50,778 nt of DNA. It comes from Chitinispirillaceae bacterium (GTDB lineage: Bacteria > Fibrobacterota > Chitinivibrionia > Chitinivibrionales > Chitinispirillaceae). The notes under the pieces were generated by a model that was given only the letters and a program-made list of their open reading frames with translations, did not search any database and was not told the DNA's origin. Below are positions 16,340-25,331 of this stretch, in pieces (position 1 is the first letter of the stretch; each line of letters opens with the position of its first letter). The stretch is taken from contig JAFGOU010000592.1 of the NCBI GenBank assembly GCA_016926315.1, positions 1-50,778 on the forward strand, read 5' to 3'. The translations under genes were made by a program, and so were the position numbers.

Positions 16340-17638
16340 TCAGGGCCGATTAAGTGACAACAGCCGCAGGGTGCTGTTCACAATCTCATGGCGCGCGACC
16401 ATCGATTCGTTTCCGGAGGACATGTCTTTTATTTTTACCATGCCCTTTTTTGACTCATCACCGCCAGCGAACAGGACGAACAACGCCCGTGCGGCATTTG
16501 CATTTTTCATCTGTTTGCCGACGGAGAGGTCTTTCAGTGAGAATTCGCAGGACACGCCGGCTGCGCGAAGTTCCTGAACAAGCGATATGACCTCTGCCGG
16601 GCTGGTCCCTTCCAGCGCAGCGATATAACAGAAACTTCTCCCGGTCCTAACCGGAGAAATGCCTTTTTCTCTCATAAGATCGGCAAGGACGACATCTCCG
16701 GCTGCAAAACCGGCGGCTGGAACAGGCGGACCCCCGTACTGCTCGATCAAACGGTCATACCTGCCGCCACCGGCGACGGCACGCATGCTCTTTGCGTTGT
16801 CAAACACTTCGAAAACAATCCCCGTGTAGTAGGCAAGACCACGGACCGTGCCTATGTCAAAAGCGACATATTCTGAAAACCCGTACAGCATGAGAGTGTC
16901 CATCAGATTTTTCAGCGTCGTATAGGCAGGGGTATCTGAACCAAGTTTACGGACGTCATCGAGATCCTTCAGCTCGAATATCCTTCCGATCCGGCTTCGG
17001 ATTTTTTTGTCGGGAAAGGCATCAAACAAAATCCGGTCGAATTCATCCGAAGAAAGTTTTGTTTTTTTATCGAGAATGGAATAGAGTATGCCGCAGTCAT
17101 TCCCGGTCATGCCGGCTGCGGTAATAAGCTCCTCAAGAAGTGTGCGGCTTGAAATACGCACCTTGAAATCAGCTGCAGAAAAACCGAGCAGGCGCATCAT
17201 ATCAACGGATGCGGCGATAAGCTCCGCATCGGCACTTACTTCGGCGATGCCGATAATGTCCATGTTCAGCTGAAAAAACTCTCTGAGGCGGCCCTTCTGC
17301 ATCTTCTCGTAGCGGAAAAGTCTTGGGATTGAATACCACCTGAGCGGCAGTTTAAGGTTCGTGCCGCGTGATGCCACCATCCTTGCAAGTGTCGGCGTAA
17401 TTTCAGGACGCAGCGCGAGATCTCTTCCTTTTTTGTCCTTGAAAGCGTACAATTGATCTTCTATTTCCGCCCCTGATTTTTTTGTGTAAAGATCAAGGCG
17501 CTCGAACGTCGGTCCGTCATACTGTTCGAAACCGTAACGCCTGCATGTTTTTTCCCACGAAGAGAAAATGAAACTCTGGAACGCCATCTCATCGGGGAAA
17601 AAATCGCGTGTCCCTTTGGGACCGGTAGGTACGGGCAT
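16340..17638 (-). CDS. hisS: Histidyl-tRNA synthetase
   Basis: This class II synthetase charges tRNA-His. It starts at MPVPTGPKGTRDFFPDE, the family N-terminus (432 residues). An upstream ATG at 17713 would add 25 residues with no family match. Motif 2 (RWYSIPRLFRYEKMQKGRLREFF), the histidine-specific RGLAYYTGIVFEV and motif 3 region AGGGRYDRLI are present, then a C-terminal anticodon-binding domain. Motif 2 and the preceding LALRPEITPTLARMV differ from the E. coli form and look closer to a divergent bacterial subgroup; that comparison is from memory. The mlaD-like gene follows directly. Confidence 0.93.
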   Translation of the reverse strand: MPVPTGPKGTRDFFPDEMAFQSFIFSSWEKTCRRYGFEQYDGPTFERLDLYTKKSGAEIEDQLYAFKDKKGRDLALRPEITPTLARMVASRGTNLKLPLRWYSIPRLFRYEKMQKGRLREFFQLNMDIIGIAEVSADAELIAASVDMMRLLGFSAADFKVRISSRTLLEELITAAGMTGNDCGILYSILDKKTKLSSDEFDRILFDAFPDKKIRSRIGRIFELKDLDDVRKLGSDTPAYTTLKNLMDTLMLYGFSEYVAFDIGTVRGLAYYTGIVFEVFDNAKSMRAVAGGGRYDRLIEQYGGPPVPAAGFAAGDVVLADLMREKGISPVRTGRSFCYIAALEGTSPAEVISLVQELRAAGVSCEFSLKDLSVGKQMKNANAARALFVLFAGGDESKKGMVKIKDMSSGNESMVARHEIVNSTLRLLSLNRP

Positions 17639-17924
17639 GTGGGCGCTGCCTTTCAGAACTGGTGATGTACAAAAATACAATCTATCGGGGGAAATAGCCA
17701 CATGCCTGCGCACATCAGCATGGCGTCACGTAAATCATCGTCTGGACTTTCTGCATACGGCCATGCCTTGTTTAGTCAGGATTAAACGCAAGACAGGAAG
17801 GACTAATACCGAAAAATATTTCCAGCGATGGACATCAGGCCATCCTGCGGGCTGATTTATTTTAAACATACCGAAAACGCTGACGTGTTATGCCGCGGCC
17901 GGCCATCTTGAAAGTAAATACGTG

Positions 17925-18860
17925 ATGGAAAAGGAACTGTTTCAAGGGGAGTTCTGGAAACCCTGCCCGGGCACCGGCGCCGGTTATCTCTGCTGCGGAT
18001 ACCAGATACTTACTCCGCAGCGCGGGTGCGGTATGTACTGCCGGTACTGCATTCTTCAGGTATACTTTGAACGTCAATGCCCTGTTCTGTTCAGGAATTA
18101 CGCCGAACTGGAGCGCGAAGTGGCCCGTAAAATGAAACAATGGCGCGGCGTCGTCAGGTTCGGAACGGGAGAATTCACCGACAGCCTTTTTGCAGAGGAC
18201 GAGCTTGGAATGTCGCGTAAAATCGCCCGAACACTGGAGCCCTACCGGAACGTCATCGTAGAATTCAAGACCAAAAGCGTGAACATAGCACGCCTTCGTG
18301 AAATACGCAGGCCCGAACGTGCGATAATCGGTTTTTCTCTCAACACGCCGCGCATGATCGCTCTCTACGAAAACGGGACCGCGCCGGTTGAAGAACGGCT
18401 TGCCGCCGCACGGGAGTGCGAGAAGATGGGTTTTTTTGTGGCGTTTCATTTTGACCCGCTTTTCTGGTATCACGGCTGGGAACGGGAGTACCGGGAGGTG
18501 GTCAGATCGATATATGCACATGTCAAGGACGCGCGGAAAATCGCATGGTGCAGCATGGGAGGGTTCAGGACCAATCCGCTTTTAAAAAAACACCTGCGTG
18601 CAGGCAATGAACACCTTCCTCTTTTTTCAGGCGAGATGATCACCGGCAAAGACGGCAAACTCCGTTTTTTCAGGCCTTACCGTGTCGCCCTGTACTCGGC
18701 CCTGAGGGATGAATTTGAACGTCACGATTCCCGGGCGCCGGTCTATCTCTGTATGGAAAGCCGCGAAGCGTGGGAGGCTGCCGGAATGCTGTACCTTATT
18801 CCCGAAGGCCTGCCGAGATATCTTGATAAAAGAGCGGAAGATATGCTTGGAATAAAATAG
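17925..18860 (+). CDS. Spore-photoproduct-lyase-like radical SAM protein
   Basis: This 311-residue protein begins with a cysteine-containing KPCPGTGAGYLCCGYQ segment and then the radical SAM motif C-x3-C-x2-C (CGMYCRYC). The pattern and the following ILQVYF match the SPL (SplB) family, which repairs spore photoproduct thymine dimers in Bacillus. The N-terminal part of classical SPL is missing, and the stretch where SPL has its hydrogen-donor Cys reads RFGTGEFTDSL with no Cys. I therefore call it SPL-like with unknown substrate. The start is uncertain: GTG 17922 or ATG 17925. No sporulation gene is in the window. Confidence 0.7.
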   Translation: MEKELFQGEFWKPCPGTGAGYLCCGYQILTPQRGCGMYCRYCILQVYFERQCPVLFRNYAELEREVARKMKQWRGVVRFGTGEFTDSLFAEDELGMSRKIARTLEPYRNVIVEFKTKSVNIARLREIRRPERAIIGFSLNTPRMIALYENGTAPVEERLAAARECEKMGFFVAFHFDPLFWYHGWEREYREVVRSIYAHVKDARKIAWCSMGGFRTNPLLKKHLRAGNEHLPLFSGEMITGKDGKLRFFRPYRVALYSALRDEFERHDSRAPVYLCMESREAWEAAGMLYLIPEGLPRYLDKRAEDMLGIK

Positions 18861-18894
18861 TGTGATTTTCAATCGACGGCGGTTTTTGATAGTT

Positions 18895-18918
18895 GTTTAG
18901 TATTAAATTATATTAAAC
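18895..18918. promoter_or_regulatory. AT-rich imperfect dyad upstream of araD
   Basis: GTTTAGTAT and ATATTAAAC form arms around an AT core, 27-50 bases before the araD start. The position fits an operator or -10 region for the araD-araB unit. No regulator gene is adjacent, so this is only a candidate site. Confidence 0.25.
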
Positions 18919-18944
18919 ACGCTTTTAACAAGGGAAAGCGCCCG

Positions 18945-19646
18945 ATGCTTGAACGCCTTAAGGAAGAGTCCTACAAAGCGAACATGCTGCTCCCGAAGTT
19001 CGGCATTGTAAATCTGACCTTCGGAAACGTAAGCGTCGCTGACCGCGCGGGCGGGATCATCGCGATAAAACCGAGCGGCGTATCGTACGATGATATGAAG
19101 CCCGAGCATATGGTCCTCGTAGACTTCGATGGGAAAAAAGTGGAAGGCGAGCTTAATCCGTCGTCCGACACGCCCACCCACTGCTGTCTGTACCGCGGAT
19201 TTACGGGGATCGGCGCGGTCGTTCATACGCACTCCGTCTGCGCCACCGGTTTCGCACAGGCGGGAATGGCTATCCCGTGCCTTGGGACCACCCATGCCGA
19301 CTATTTTTACGGCGAGGTCCCGGTGACCCGTAAGATGACGCCGGAAGAGATAGGCGGCGGGGCCTATGAACGTGAAACAGGGAACGTGATCGTGGAGAGG
19401 TTTAAAAATCTCAGGTATCAGGACGTCCCCGGCGTGCTGGTGCACAGCCACGGGCCTTTCGCGTGGGGCGGTACCGGGGAAAAGGCGGTTGAGAACGCCT
19501 TTGCCATGGAGCTGGTTGCCCGGATGGCGCACTATGCATTGACATTAAGAAAAACGCCGCTGCATATCCAGAAAGAGCTTCTTGACAAGCATTTTCTGCG
19601 GAAGCACGGAAAAAACGCCTATTACGGGCAGAAAAAAACACCGTAA
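18945..19646 (+). CDS. araD: L-ribulose-5-phosphate 4-epimerase
   Basis: AraD converts L-ribulose-5-phosphate to D-xylulose-5-phosphate, the last step of L-arabinose entry into the pentose phosphate pathway. The 233-residue protein is a class II aldolase-fold metalloenzyme. It shows FGNVSVAD, IKPSGVSYDD, LNPSSDTPTHCCLYRGF, the metal histidines in VVHTHSVCATGFAQ and the HSHGPFAWG segment near the C-terminus. Length is typical. GGGAAAG precedes the ATG. araB follows 48 bp later on the same strand, forming an araD-araB pair. Confidence 0.93.
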   Translation: MLERLKEESYKANMLLPKFGIVNLTFGNVSVADRAGGIIAIKPSGVSYDDMKPEHMVLVDFDGKKVEGELNPSSDTPTHCCLYRGFTGIGAVVHTHSVCATGFAQAGMAIPCLGTTHADYFYGEVPVTRKMTPEEIGGGAYERETGNVIVERFKNLRYQDVPGVLVHSHGPFAWGGTGEKAVENAFAMELVARMAHYALTLRKTPLHIQKELLDKHFLRKHGKNAYYGQKKTP

Positions 19647-19694
19647 CCGTATTCAATACAAAACAAATATCAACTGAACAACCAGGAGGATTTT

Positions 19695-21386
19695 GTGGCA
19701 GAACGTTTCACGATAGGGGTCGATTACGGTACCAATTCGGTTCGCGCCATCGTGGTAAGCACCAGTACCGGCAAGGATGTCGGATCGTTTGTCTTCAACT
19801 ATCCGTCCGGGCATCAGGGTATTCTTCTTGATAAGAATGACCATCACCTTGCGCGTCAGAACCCGGCAGATTATATAAAGGGACTTGAGGTTTCAGTCGT
19901 GTCGGCACTCAAGCAGGCAAAAAAGCATAAAGGTTTTTCACCGGAAAGCGTTATCGGCATCGGCGTCGATACGACCGGCTCAACGCCGATACCGGTCGAC
20001 CGCAGAAACGTGCCGCTCGCCCTGCAGAAAGAGTGGAAGAAAAACCTCGCTGCCCACGCATGGCTCTGGAAAGATCACACCTCGGCGGAAGAAGCCGCCA
20101 GGATCACGGAGACCGCGAAAAAGCACGCTCCGAAATACATCGAGCGGTACGGCGGCACCTATTCGTCGGAATGGTTCTGGGCAAAAGTATGGCACTGCCT
20201 CAACGCGGAGCCCGCGGTTTTTGACGCCGCCTATTCCTGGGTGGAACTCGCCGATTTTATTCCGGCGATACTCGCCGGCGTAAAGGATCCGACCGCCGTC
20301 ATGCGGGGCGTATGCGCCGCAGGCCACAAGGCGATCTTCCAGCACGACTGGGGAGGACTTCCCGACAAGAATTTTTTAAGCATGCTGGACCCGAAGCTCG
20401 CCGACCTGCGCGACCGCCTCTTTGCGACGGCGTACGACGCAAAAACGCCCGCCGGCACCCTGTGCACCGAATGGGCTGCCAAACTCGGTCTGCGCGCGGG
20501 AATCCCCATCGCCATAGGCGCGTTCGACGCGCATTACGGGGCCATCGGCGCAGGGGTCGCCGAAGGAACGCTGGTCAAGATCATCGGCACCTCGACCTGC
20601 GACTGCACCGTCGTCTCCCGGGAACATAAAAAAGGCGAGATTCCAGGAATCTGCGGGACGGTGCTCGGTTCCATTCTGCCTGATTACTACGGTGTCGAGG
20701 CCGGACAGTCTGCGGTGGGAGATATATTCAAGTGGTTTGTCGAAGTGGTATGCGGCAATGACGGATCGCTGCATACGAACTTTACAAAGCAGGCGCAGAA
20801 GCTTGCTCCCGGCCAGACGGGACTCGTCGCTCTTGACTGGAACAACGGGAACCGCACGATACTCGTGGATCCGAGGCTCACCGGTCTTATCGTCGGGCAG
20901 ACCCTCTACACCACGCCGGCCGAAATTTACCGGGCCCTCATCGAGGCCACGGCTTACGGCGCACGCGCGATCATCGAAAGGATCAAGGAGTACGGCGTTC
21001 CCGTCGACCGCATCGTCTGCTGCGGCGGTATCGCGGAAAAGAATCCGATGCTCATGCAGATCTATGCCGATGTTACGGGCTGTACCATGCTTATCTCCGG
21101 TTCCTCGCAGACGTGCGCTCTCGGCTCATGCATCGCTGCAGCGGTGGTTGCAGGAGAGAGGAACGGAGGATATGATTCCTTCCCTGAAGCACAGGGGAAG
21201 ATGACGTCCCTCAAACCGGCGAAATACACGCCGAATCCAAAGGCAAAAGCCGTTTATGATGAGCTGTATGCCATATACCGTCTCTTGCATGACGGATTTG
21301 GAGGCGTCAACCGTCTTGTCGACATGTCAGGCATTATGAAAGACCTGATCGCGATCAGGGAAAAGTGTTCGCCGGCTTCTCAATAG
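19695..21386 (+). CDS. araB: L-ribulokinase
   Basis: AraB phosphorylates L-ribulose with ATP. The 563-residue FGGY-family kinase begins FTIGVDYGTNSVRAIVV (ATP-binding phosphate-1 motif). It contains GIGVDTTGSTPIPVD, GAFDAHYGAIGAG, IIGTSTCDC and VCCGGIAEKNPMLMQIYADV (adenosine region), and its length matches AraB. The GTG start is preceded by AGGAGG at 7-8 bases. A good intrinsic terminator lies just downstream. araA is 17.6 kb away, so the pathway is split into two units in this genome. Confidence 0.95.
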   Translation: MAERFTIGVDYGTNSVRAIVVSTSTGKDVGSFVFNYPSGHQGILLDKNDHHLARQNPADYIKGLEVSVVSALKQAKKHKGFSPESVIGIGVDTTGSTPIPVDRRNVPLALQKEWKKNLAAHAWLWKDHTSAEEAARITETAKKHAPKYIERYGGTYSSEWFWAKVWHCLNAEPAVFDAAYSWVELADFIPAILAGVKDPTAVMRGVCAAGHKAIFQHDWGGLPDKNFLSMLDPKLADLRDRLFATAYDAKTPAGTLCTEWAAKLGLRAGIPIAIGAFDAHYGAIGAGVAEGTLVKIIGTSTCDCTVVSREHKKGEIPGICGTVLGSILPDYYGVEAGQSAVGDIFKWFVEVVCGNDGSLHTNFTKQAQKLAPGQTGLVALDWNNGNRTILVDPRLTGLIVGQTLYTTPAEIYRALIEATAYGARAIIERIKEYGVPVDRIVCCGGIAEKNPMLMQIYADVTGCTMLISGSSQTCALGSCIAAAVVAGERNGGYDSFPEAQGKMTSLKPAKYTPNPKAKAVYDELYAIYRLLHDGFGGVNRLVDMSGIMKDLIAIREKCSPASQ

Positions 21387-21411
21387 AGGGTGTTTCCCTG
21401 CGAGGTACATT

Positions 21412-21438
21412 AAGCTCCTCGTAATGGGGGGCTTTTTT
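21412..21438 (+). terminator. Intrinsic terminator after araB
   Basis: AAGCTCC pairs with GGGGCTT (one G-T pair) around a short loop, followed directly by six T. It ends the araD-araB transcript. Confidence 0.7.
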
Positions 21439-21458
21439 AACAGGCGGAAAAGGATAGA

Positions 21459-21488
21459 TTGACAAAACGCCCTTCAAAGTGATATAAT
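21459..21488 (+). promoter_or_regulatory. Near-consensus sigma-70 promoter
   Basis: TTGACA (21459-21464), an 18-nt spacer and TATAAT (21483-21488). Both hexamers are perfect. It drives the gene at 21554, giving a leader of about 60 bases that ends in AAAGGA. Confidence 0.75.
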
Positions 21489-21553
21489 TCAACAAAACCT
21501 GACTGCACAGTCGCGCCGATGAGGTCGCGTACAGGAAGGGAAAGGATTTTTAT

Positions 21554-22720
21554 ATGAACGAACTGCTGACTTCGGCGCTGTGGGCCGGTGCCGGAGCGGG
21601 GGCAGCATTAGCCATAAGCGCAATCATCGTACTAATCCGCCGCAGAGCACTGCACAGGCGTAATGCGAGGCGTGACCGGATCGTCACCTCCGTTCAGGAA
21701 AAATGGACCGACGTGGACAGCATCCTTGCGTCGTACCGGGCAGAACGTATCTCCACTGAGGAATTCCGCAATTCGTTATTGGAAAAAATTGAAACCGTCA
21801 ACCGTACCTACAAGCCAGGCGTCCATGTCCTTGATATCTTTTTCGTAAAGTATACCGAGAAGCTTATCGAGGAGTATTCCCGGATAGCCGAAAGCGGCGT
21901 GATTGAAACGGTCCAGCGCGAAACGGTCTCTATGATGTTCCCGCCGCTGGCGGCAGCCGCCCGGAAACGCGGCGCCATCGTTCCGCCGAAAGAAGAGGCT
22001 CAGGTTTTAAAAGCGGGAACGGAGCACGGGGAGCCTGTACCTGAAACGGCGTCACGGCTTTCAGATGATGCAGTCATCAGCGCGGTTGCTGAATCGTCCA
22101 AGGAAGAAAAAGACCTTCCTCTCGAGACGTTCCTTGCAATGGACACGGGCTCGGGGGTCATCGGTGAAACGGCGCGGGCGACCGCTGTTCCTGAAGGGCG
22201 TCAAGATGAGCAGAAGGTGCCTGTCCCTCCGGAAGAAAAGGCGCCCGGAGTAGGAGATGGCCTCAAAGAAGGGGCGGCTATTGACCCCGGTTTAACGGAA
22301 GAAACGATGACGTCGGCTACGGTCGCTCAATTTTCACTGGCTGACAAAGTATCCAAACTGCCGCCGGCGCCGGCAGAAGAACCGTACGCGGTCAAGCAGG
22401 AAGAGAAAGACGAAGAGACCATGGCCGAAGCGGCGGTTTCCTTCCCGGTACGAATACCGGCGGCTCCGCTCAGTAAACCGCCGGCTGCGCGTGCTTCATT
22501 GAGTTCACGAATGCCGGCACCCGAAAAACAGGAAGAGAAGATACCGCAGCCGGCCACGATGTACGACATAGAGGCAGAGACCATTATTGCGGACCGCAAT
22601 GATCTCCTTGGCGTCAGCAAAAGGGCGGAGCAGACGGCCCCGGGAGACAAGAGCCAGATAGGTATTACGGGCGATGATGTCAGCGACATGCTGGACCAGT
22701 TTTTCGCCGGAAAACAATAA
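21554..22720 (+). CDS. Uncharacterised membrane-anchored protein with acidic/proline-rich region
   Basis: This 388-residue protein has one N-terminal membrane helix (about 9-30) followed by RRRALHRRNARR, which predicts a cytoplasmic body. Residues 45-130 are predicted helical (DRIVTSVQEKWTDVDSILAS and on). About 140-350 is low-complexity and rich in E, P, A and K. The C-terminal part has TMYDIEAETIIADRNDLLG and ends in a conserved-looking ITGDDVSDMLDQFF. I do not recognise the family. It has a near-consensus promoter of its own and is convergent with rlmB, with only 9 bp between the stops. A scaffold or envelope-associated role is possible, but that is inference. Confidence 0.65.
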   Translation: MNELLTSALWAGAGAGAALAISAIIVLIRRRALHRRNARRDRIVTSVQEKWTDVDSILASYRAERISTEEFRNSLLEKIETVNRTYKPGVHVLDIFFVKYTEKLIEEYSRIAESGVIETVQRETVSMMFPPLAAAARKRGAIVPPKEEAQVLKAGTEHGEPVPETASRLSDDAVISAVAESSKEEKDLPLETFLAMDTGSGVIGETARATAVPEGRQDEQKVPVPPEEKAPGVGDGLKEGAAIDPGLTEETMTSATVAQFSLADKVSKLPPAPAEEPYAVKQEEKDEETMAEAAVSFPVRIPAAPLSKPPAARASLSSRMPAPEKQEEKIPQPATMYDIEAETIIADRNDLLGVSKRAEQTAPGDKSQIGITGDDVSDMLDQFFAGKQ

Positions 22721-22729
22721 TTCTTTTAT

Positions 22730-23488
22730 TCAAACAGCTGTTTTCTGCCTCTGTCGCATGCATTCGTACATGATCACCGCTCCGGCGGCAGCCACATTGA
22801 GAGAGTTTACTCTGTTGTCCATTGGAATCGACACAAAGCACGTGCAGAGTTTTTCAAGATAGGGCGGTATGCCCCGGTGTTCGCCGCCCAGAACAATAAC
22901 GACAGGACCGACGAAGTCGATCTGCACAGGCGGGACGCCCTTCGCGGCTCTGGCGCCGACAACGGTAAACCCGGATTTCACGTATTCGCGGACAATGCCT
23001 TCGAGGTTTTTAGGACGCACAATGGTGCAGTGCTCCACCATTCCTGCAGAAGCTTTTGCCACGGAGGAAGAGAGCGGGGCGGTATTTTTCCGCTCCAGAA
23101 GAAGCGCGTCAACGCCGAATGCGACACAGGAACGTATAAGCGCTCCGAGGTTCTGCGGGTCCTCGATGGACGCGGCGAGTACAAGGAGAGGCGTCGATAC
23201 CTTTGCCAGTTTCGCATCCAGCGCTTCTGGAGAACAATAGGGCCGTACGCTGCACAAAGCCGCAACACCCTGATTGTTATCGGTCCCGGCGAGCCGGGCG
23301 ATTTTCAGCGGAGGCACGAGGTTGTAAGCGAGCCTTTCCTTCCTGCATGTTTTGATGAGTCTGAAGAGCAGGGGGTTTCGTTTCGTCTTGTCAAAATAGA
23401 TATGGTCAACGGTCTCGAGCCTTTTGGAAAGGAGCTCTTCGACGGCATGGATGCCGTACACCGCGCCGGGCGTTTCCATTTCCTTCAC
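22730..23488 (-). CDS. rlmB: SpoU-family 23S rRNA 2'-O-methyltransferase (RlmB-like)
   Basis: The 252-residue protein has the N-terminal substrate-binding domain (VYGIHAVEELLSKR) and the knotted SpoU/TrmH methyltransferase domain. SpoU motifs are clear: SIEDPQNLGALIRSCVAFGV, VVIVLGGEHRGIPP and SIPMDNRVNSLNVAAAGAVI. RlmB methylates the 2'-OH of a guanosine in 23S rRNA; the exact target cannot be read from sequence, and paralogues such as TrmH share these motifs. It is divergent from tatA. Confidence 0.85.
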   Translation of the reverse strand: MKEMETPGAVYGIHAVEELLSKRLETVDHIYFDKTKRNPLLFRLIKTCRKERLAYNLVPPLKIARLAGTDNNQGVAALCSVRPYCSPEALDAKLAKVSTPLLVLAASIEDPQNLGALIRSCVAFGVDALLLERKNTAPLSSSVAKASAGMVEHCTIVRPKNLEGIVREYVKSGFTVVGARAAKGVPPVQIDFVGPVVIVLGGEHRGIPPYLEKLCTCFVSIPMDNRVNSLNVAAAGAVIMYECMRQRQKTAV

Positions 23489-23599
23489 CTCTTATCGTCA
23501 GAACACGCAGGAAATACGCACATGTTTTTGCCGCGTCAATAGATGCGGAACATAAACGGCGTTAAATATATTTTATCCAACAGGACAAGGAGGCAGAGA

Positions 23600-23806
23600 A
23601 TGTTCGGAAATATCGGTCTGCCGGAAATACTGATTATTCTTCTCGTCGTTATTCTGCTTTTCGGGGCTAAAAAAATCCCTGAGCTTGCCAGAGGGCTCGG
23701 GCAAGGCCTTAAGGAATTTAAAAAGGCGGCGAAGGACGGGGACAAGGATACTGTCAAGGAGGCGGCAGCAGAGAAGCCTGATAAAAAGGAAAACACGAAG
23801 GCGTGA
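23600..23806 (+). CDS. tatA: Sec-independent translocase subunit TatA
   Basis: This 68-residue protein begins [20 protein letters not shown]. After the short membrane helix comes the [21 protein letters not shown] hinge and amphipathic helix, then a charged tail. TatA oligomers form the pore for folded proteins. The ATG at 23600 has AAGGAGG upstream; a start at 23543 would add 19 residues without family match. The stop overlaps the tatC start (GTGA). Confidence 0.93.
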   Translation: MFGNIGLPEILIILLVVILLFGAKKIPELARGLGQGLKEFKKAAKDGDKDTVKEAAAEKPDKKENTKA

Positions 23807-24531
23807 GCCAGTCGGGCGAAACCGGAGAGATGACGTTTCTTTGCCACCTGGAAGAGCTTCGGTGGCGGATAATAAAAATTATTATTGCGATCGCCTTATG
23901 CGCCGTACCGTGCGGCGTTTTCTGGAAAAAAATTTTCACCCTTGTCATGATGTATCCCCTTGAGTTCGCGGACCCGAAACCGCACCTGATAATCACCAGT
24001 CCGGTCGAGAGCGTCATGATAAGCATTAAAATAGCGCTTGGAGGAGGGATTCTACTCGCGGCGCCTGCGGTTTTTTATCAGATGTGGAGGTTCGTTTCAC
24101 CGGGGCTTTTTCCGAAAGAAAGGCGCATCGTCTTGCCGGCGGCGGCGGCTTCGACGATTGCGTTCCTTTCCGGGATAGGATTCTGCTACCTTCTGCTTCC
24201 GTTTCTTCTACGAGTACTGACCGGCTACGCCGGCGGCCTTCTTGACCCGTATTTCACGATCAACGGTTATTTCGATTTCCTCCTGAAGCTCAGTCTGGCT
24301 TTCGGATTGGTGTTCGAACTGCCGGTCGTATCGTTTGTACTTGTGAAGATGAGGCTCCTGACGCCCGCGTTTCTCACGCGTCATTCGCGGGTTGCCGTCA
24401 TTATTATTTTTCTGATCGCCGCCGTGTTGACGCCTCCCGATGTTTTTTCACAGCTGACACTGGCGGTCCCTCTGCTTCTGCTTTACGCTCTGAGCATTAT
24501 CGTCGCACGTATCGCAGGGAGGAGCGCATAA
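23803..24531 (+). CDS. tatC: Sec-independent translocase subunit TatC
   Basis: TatC is the six-helix core receptor for twin-arginine signal peptides. The 242-residue protein has the family start [15 protein letters not shown], the [12 protein letters not shown] loop, [10 protein letters not shown] and a late LTPPDVFSQ motif. It starts with GTG overlapping the tatA stop. Its own stop overlaps the ATG of the fusion gene (TAATG), so the three are translationally coupled. Confidence 0.94.
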   Translation: MSQSGETGEMTFLCHLEELRWRIIKIIIAIALCAVPCGVFWKKIFTLVMMYPLEFADPKPHLIITSPVESVMISIKIALGGGILLAAPAVFYQMWRFVSPGLFPKERRIVLPAAAASTIAFLSGIGFCYLLLPFLLRVLTGYAGGLLDPYFTINGYFDFLLKLSLAFGLVFELPVVSFVLVKMRLLTPAFLTRHSRVAVIIIFLIAAVLTPPDVFSQLTLAVPLLLLYALSIIVARIAGRSA

Positions 24532-25331
24532 TGGATATGGGAATAGGTTTTTCCGAGGTTTTACTTATTCTCATGCTTGTTCTGGTTTTTTTCGGTTCCA
24601 GGGAATTCCCGAGGTTCGTTCGGGAGAGCGCTCGATTTTTTGCACGTATGCGCAGCTTCGGTGAAAAAATCCGGCATGAACTTGATGATATTTCCGGAAG
24701 CCCCGAGGGTATTTCACGCTTTCCTGAAGGCGATACTATCCAGACACAGAAGAAGGAGCTGCGGAGCAGATATATCGCTGTTCGCAGGGGGCTTGCTCCT
24801 GCAGAGCGCGCAGAAAAATCGCGTCGTATCTGCCTTTATCTGAACGAGTCCGAAAGGTTCAGGAACGCCGCTGCCGTTATGATATACGTAAACATCGGCA
24901 GCGAAGTCGAGACACGCGAACTCATAACCGAGATGGTCCGTGACGGCAAACGGGTCCTTATTCCATACTGCAGACGTGAGTCAAGAGCCATGGGTTTAGG
25001 GGAGATCAGAGACCTTGACAAGGACATTGTCGCAGGAGAAGGGGGTGTGCCTGAACCGCTGCCCGGACTCCGTGACCGTTTTTTCCGGAGCGACCTCCGG
25101 TTCATCATCTGTCCGGGAGTCTGTTTCGATGCCTACGGAGGACGTTTGGGGCGAGGGTTGGCCTTTTACGATAATTTTTTACGCGAATTCAGGGGCAGTG
25201 TCCCGCTCTTCGGACTTGCGTTCGACTGCCAGATGCATGCGGAGCGTCTTCCGTTTTCGTATAATGACGTCCCCATGGATCAGATCGTCACTGAAACCGG
25301 TTTCAAACTGCCGGACGGACTTGCGGGATGA
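24531..25331 (+). CDS. TatB-like domain fused to 5-formyltetrahydrofolate cyclo-ligase
   Basis: Residues 1-60 are a TatA/TatB-type segment: membrane helix GFSEVLLILMLVLVFFG, SREFPRFVRESARFF, and an amphipathic helix. After a linker of about 12 residues, 72-262 form a complete 5-formyl-THF cyclo-ligase (YgfA/MTHFS): KKELRSRYIAVRRGLAPAER, VMIYVNIGSEVETREL, FIICPGVCFDAYGGRLGRG and LAFYDNFL. That enzyme turns 5-formyl-THF into 5,10-methenyl-THF with ATP. The frame is continuous, AGGGAGGAG precedes the ATG, and the start overlaps the tatC stop. A free TatB gene is not present here, so this segment may serve as TatB. I cannot exclude cleavage, internal start or non-function of either half. Confidence 0.85.
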   Translation: MDMGIGFSEVLLILMLVLVFFGSREFPRFVRESARFFARMRSFGEKIRHELDDISGSPEGISRFPEGDTIQTQKKELRSRYIAVRRGLAPAERAEKSRRICLYLNESERFRNAAAVMIYVNIGSEVETRELITEMVRDGKRVLIPYCRRESRAMGLGEIRDLDKDIVAGEGGVPEPLPGLRDRFFRSDLRFIICPGVCFDAYGGRLGRGLAFYDNFLREFRGSVPLFGLAFDCQMHAERLPFSYNDVPMDQIVTETGFKLPDGLAG

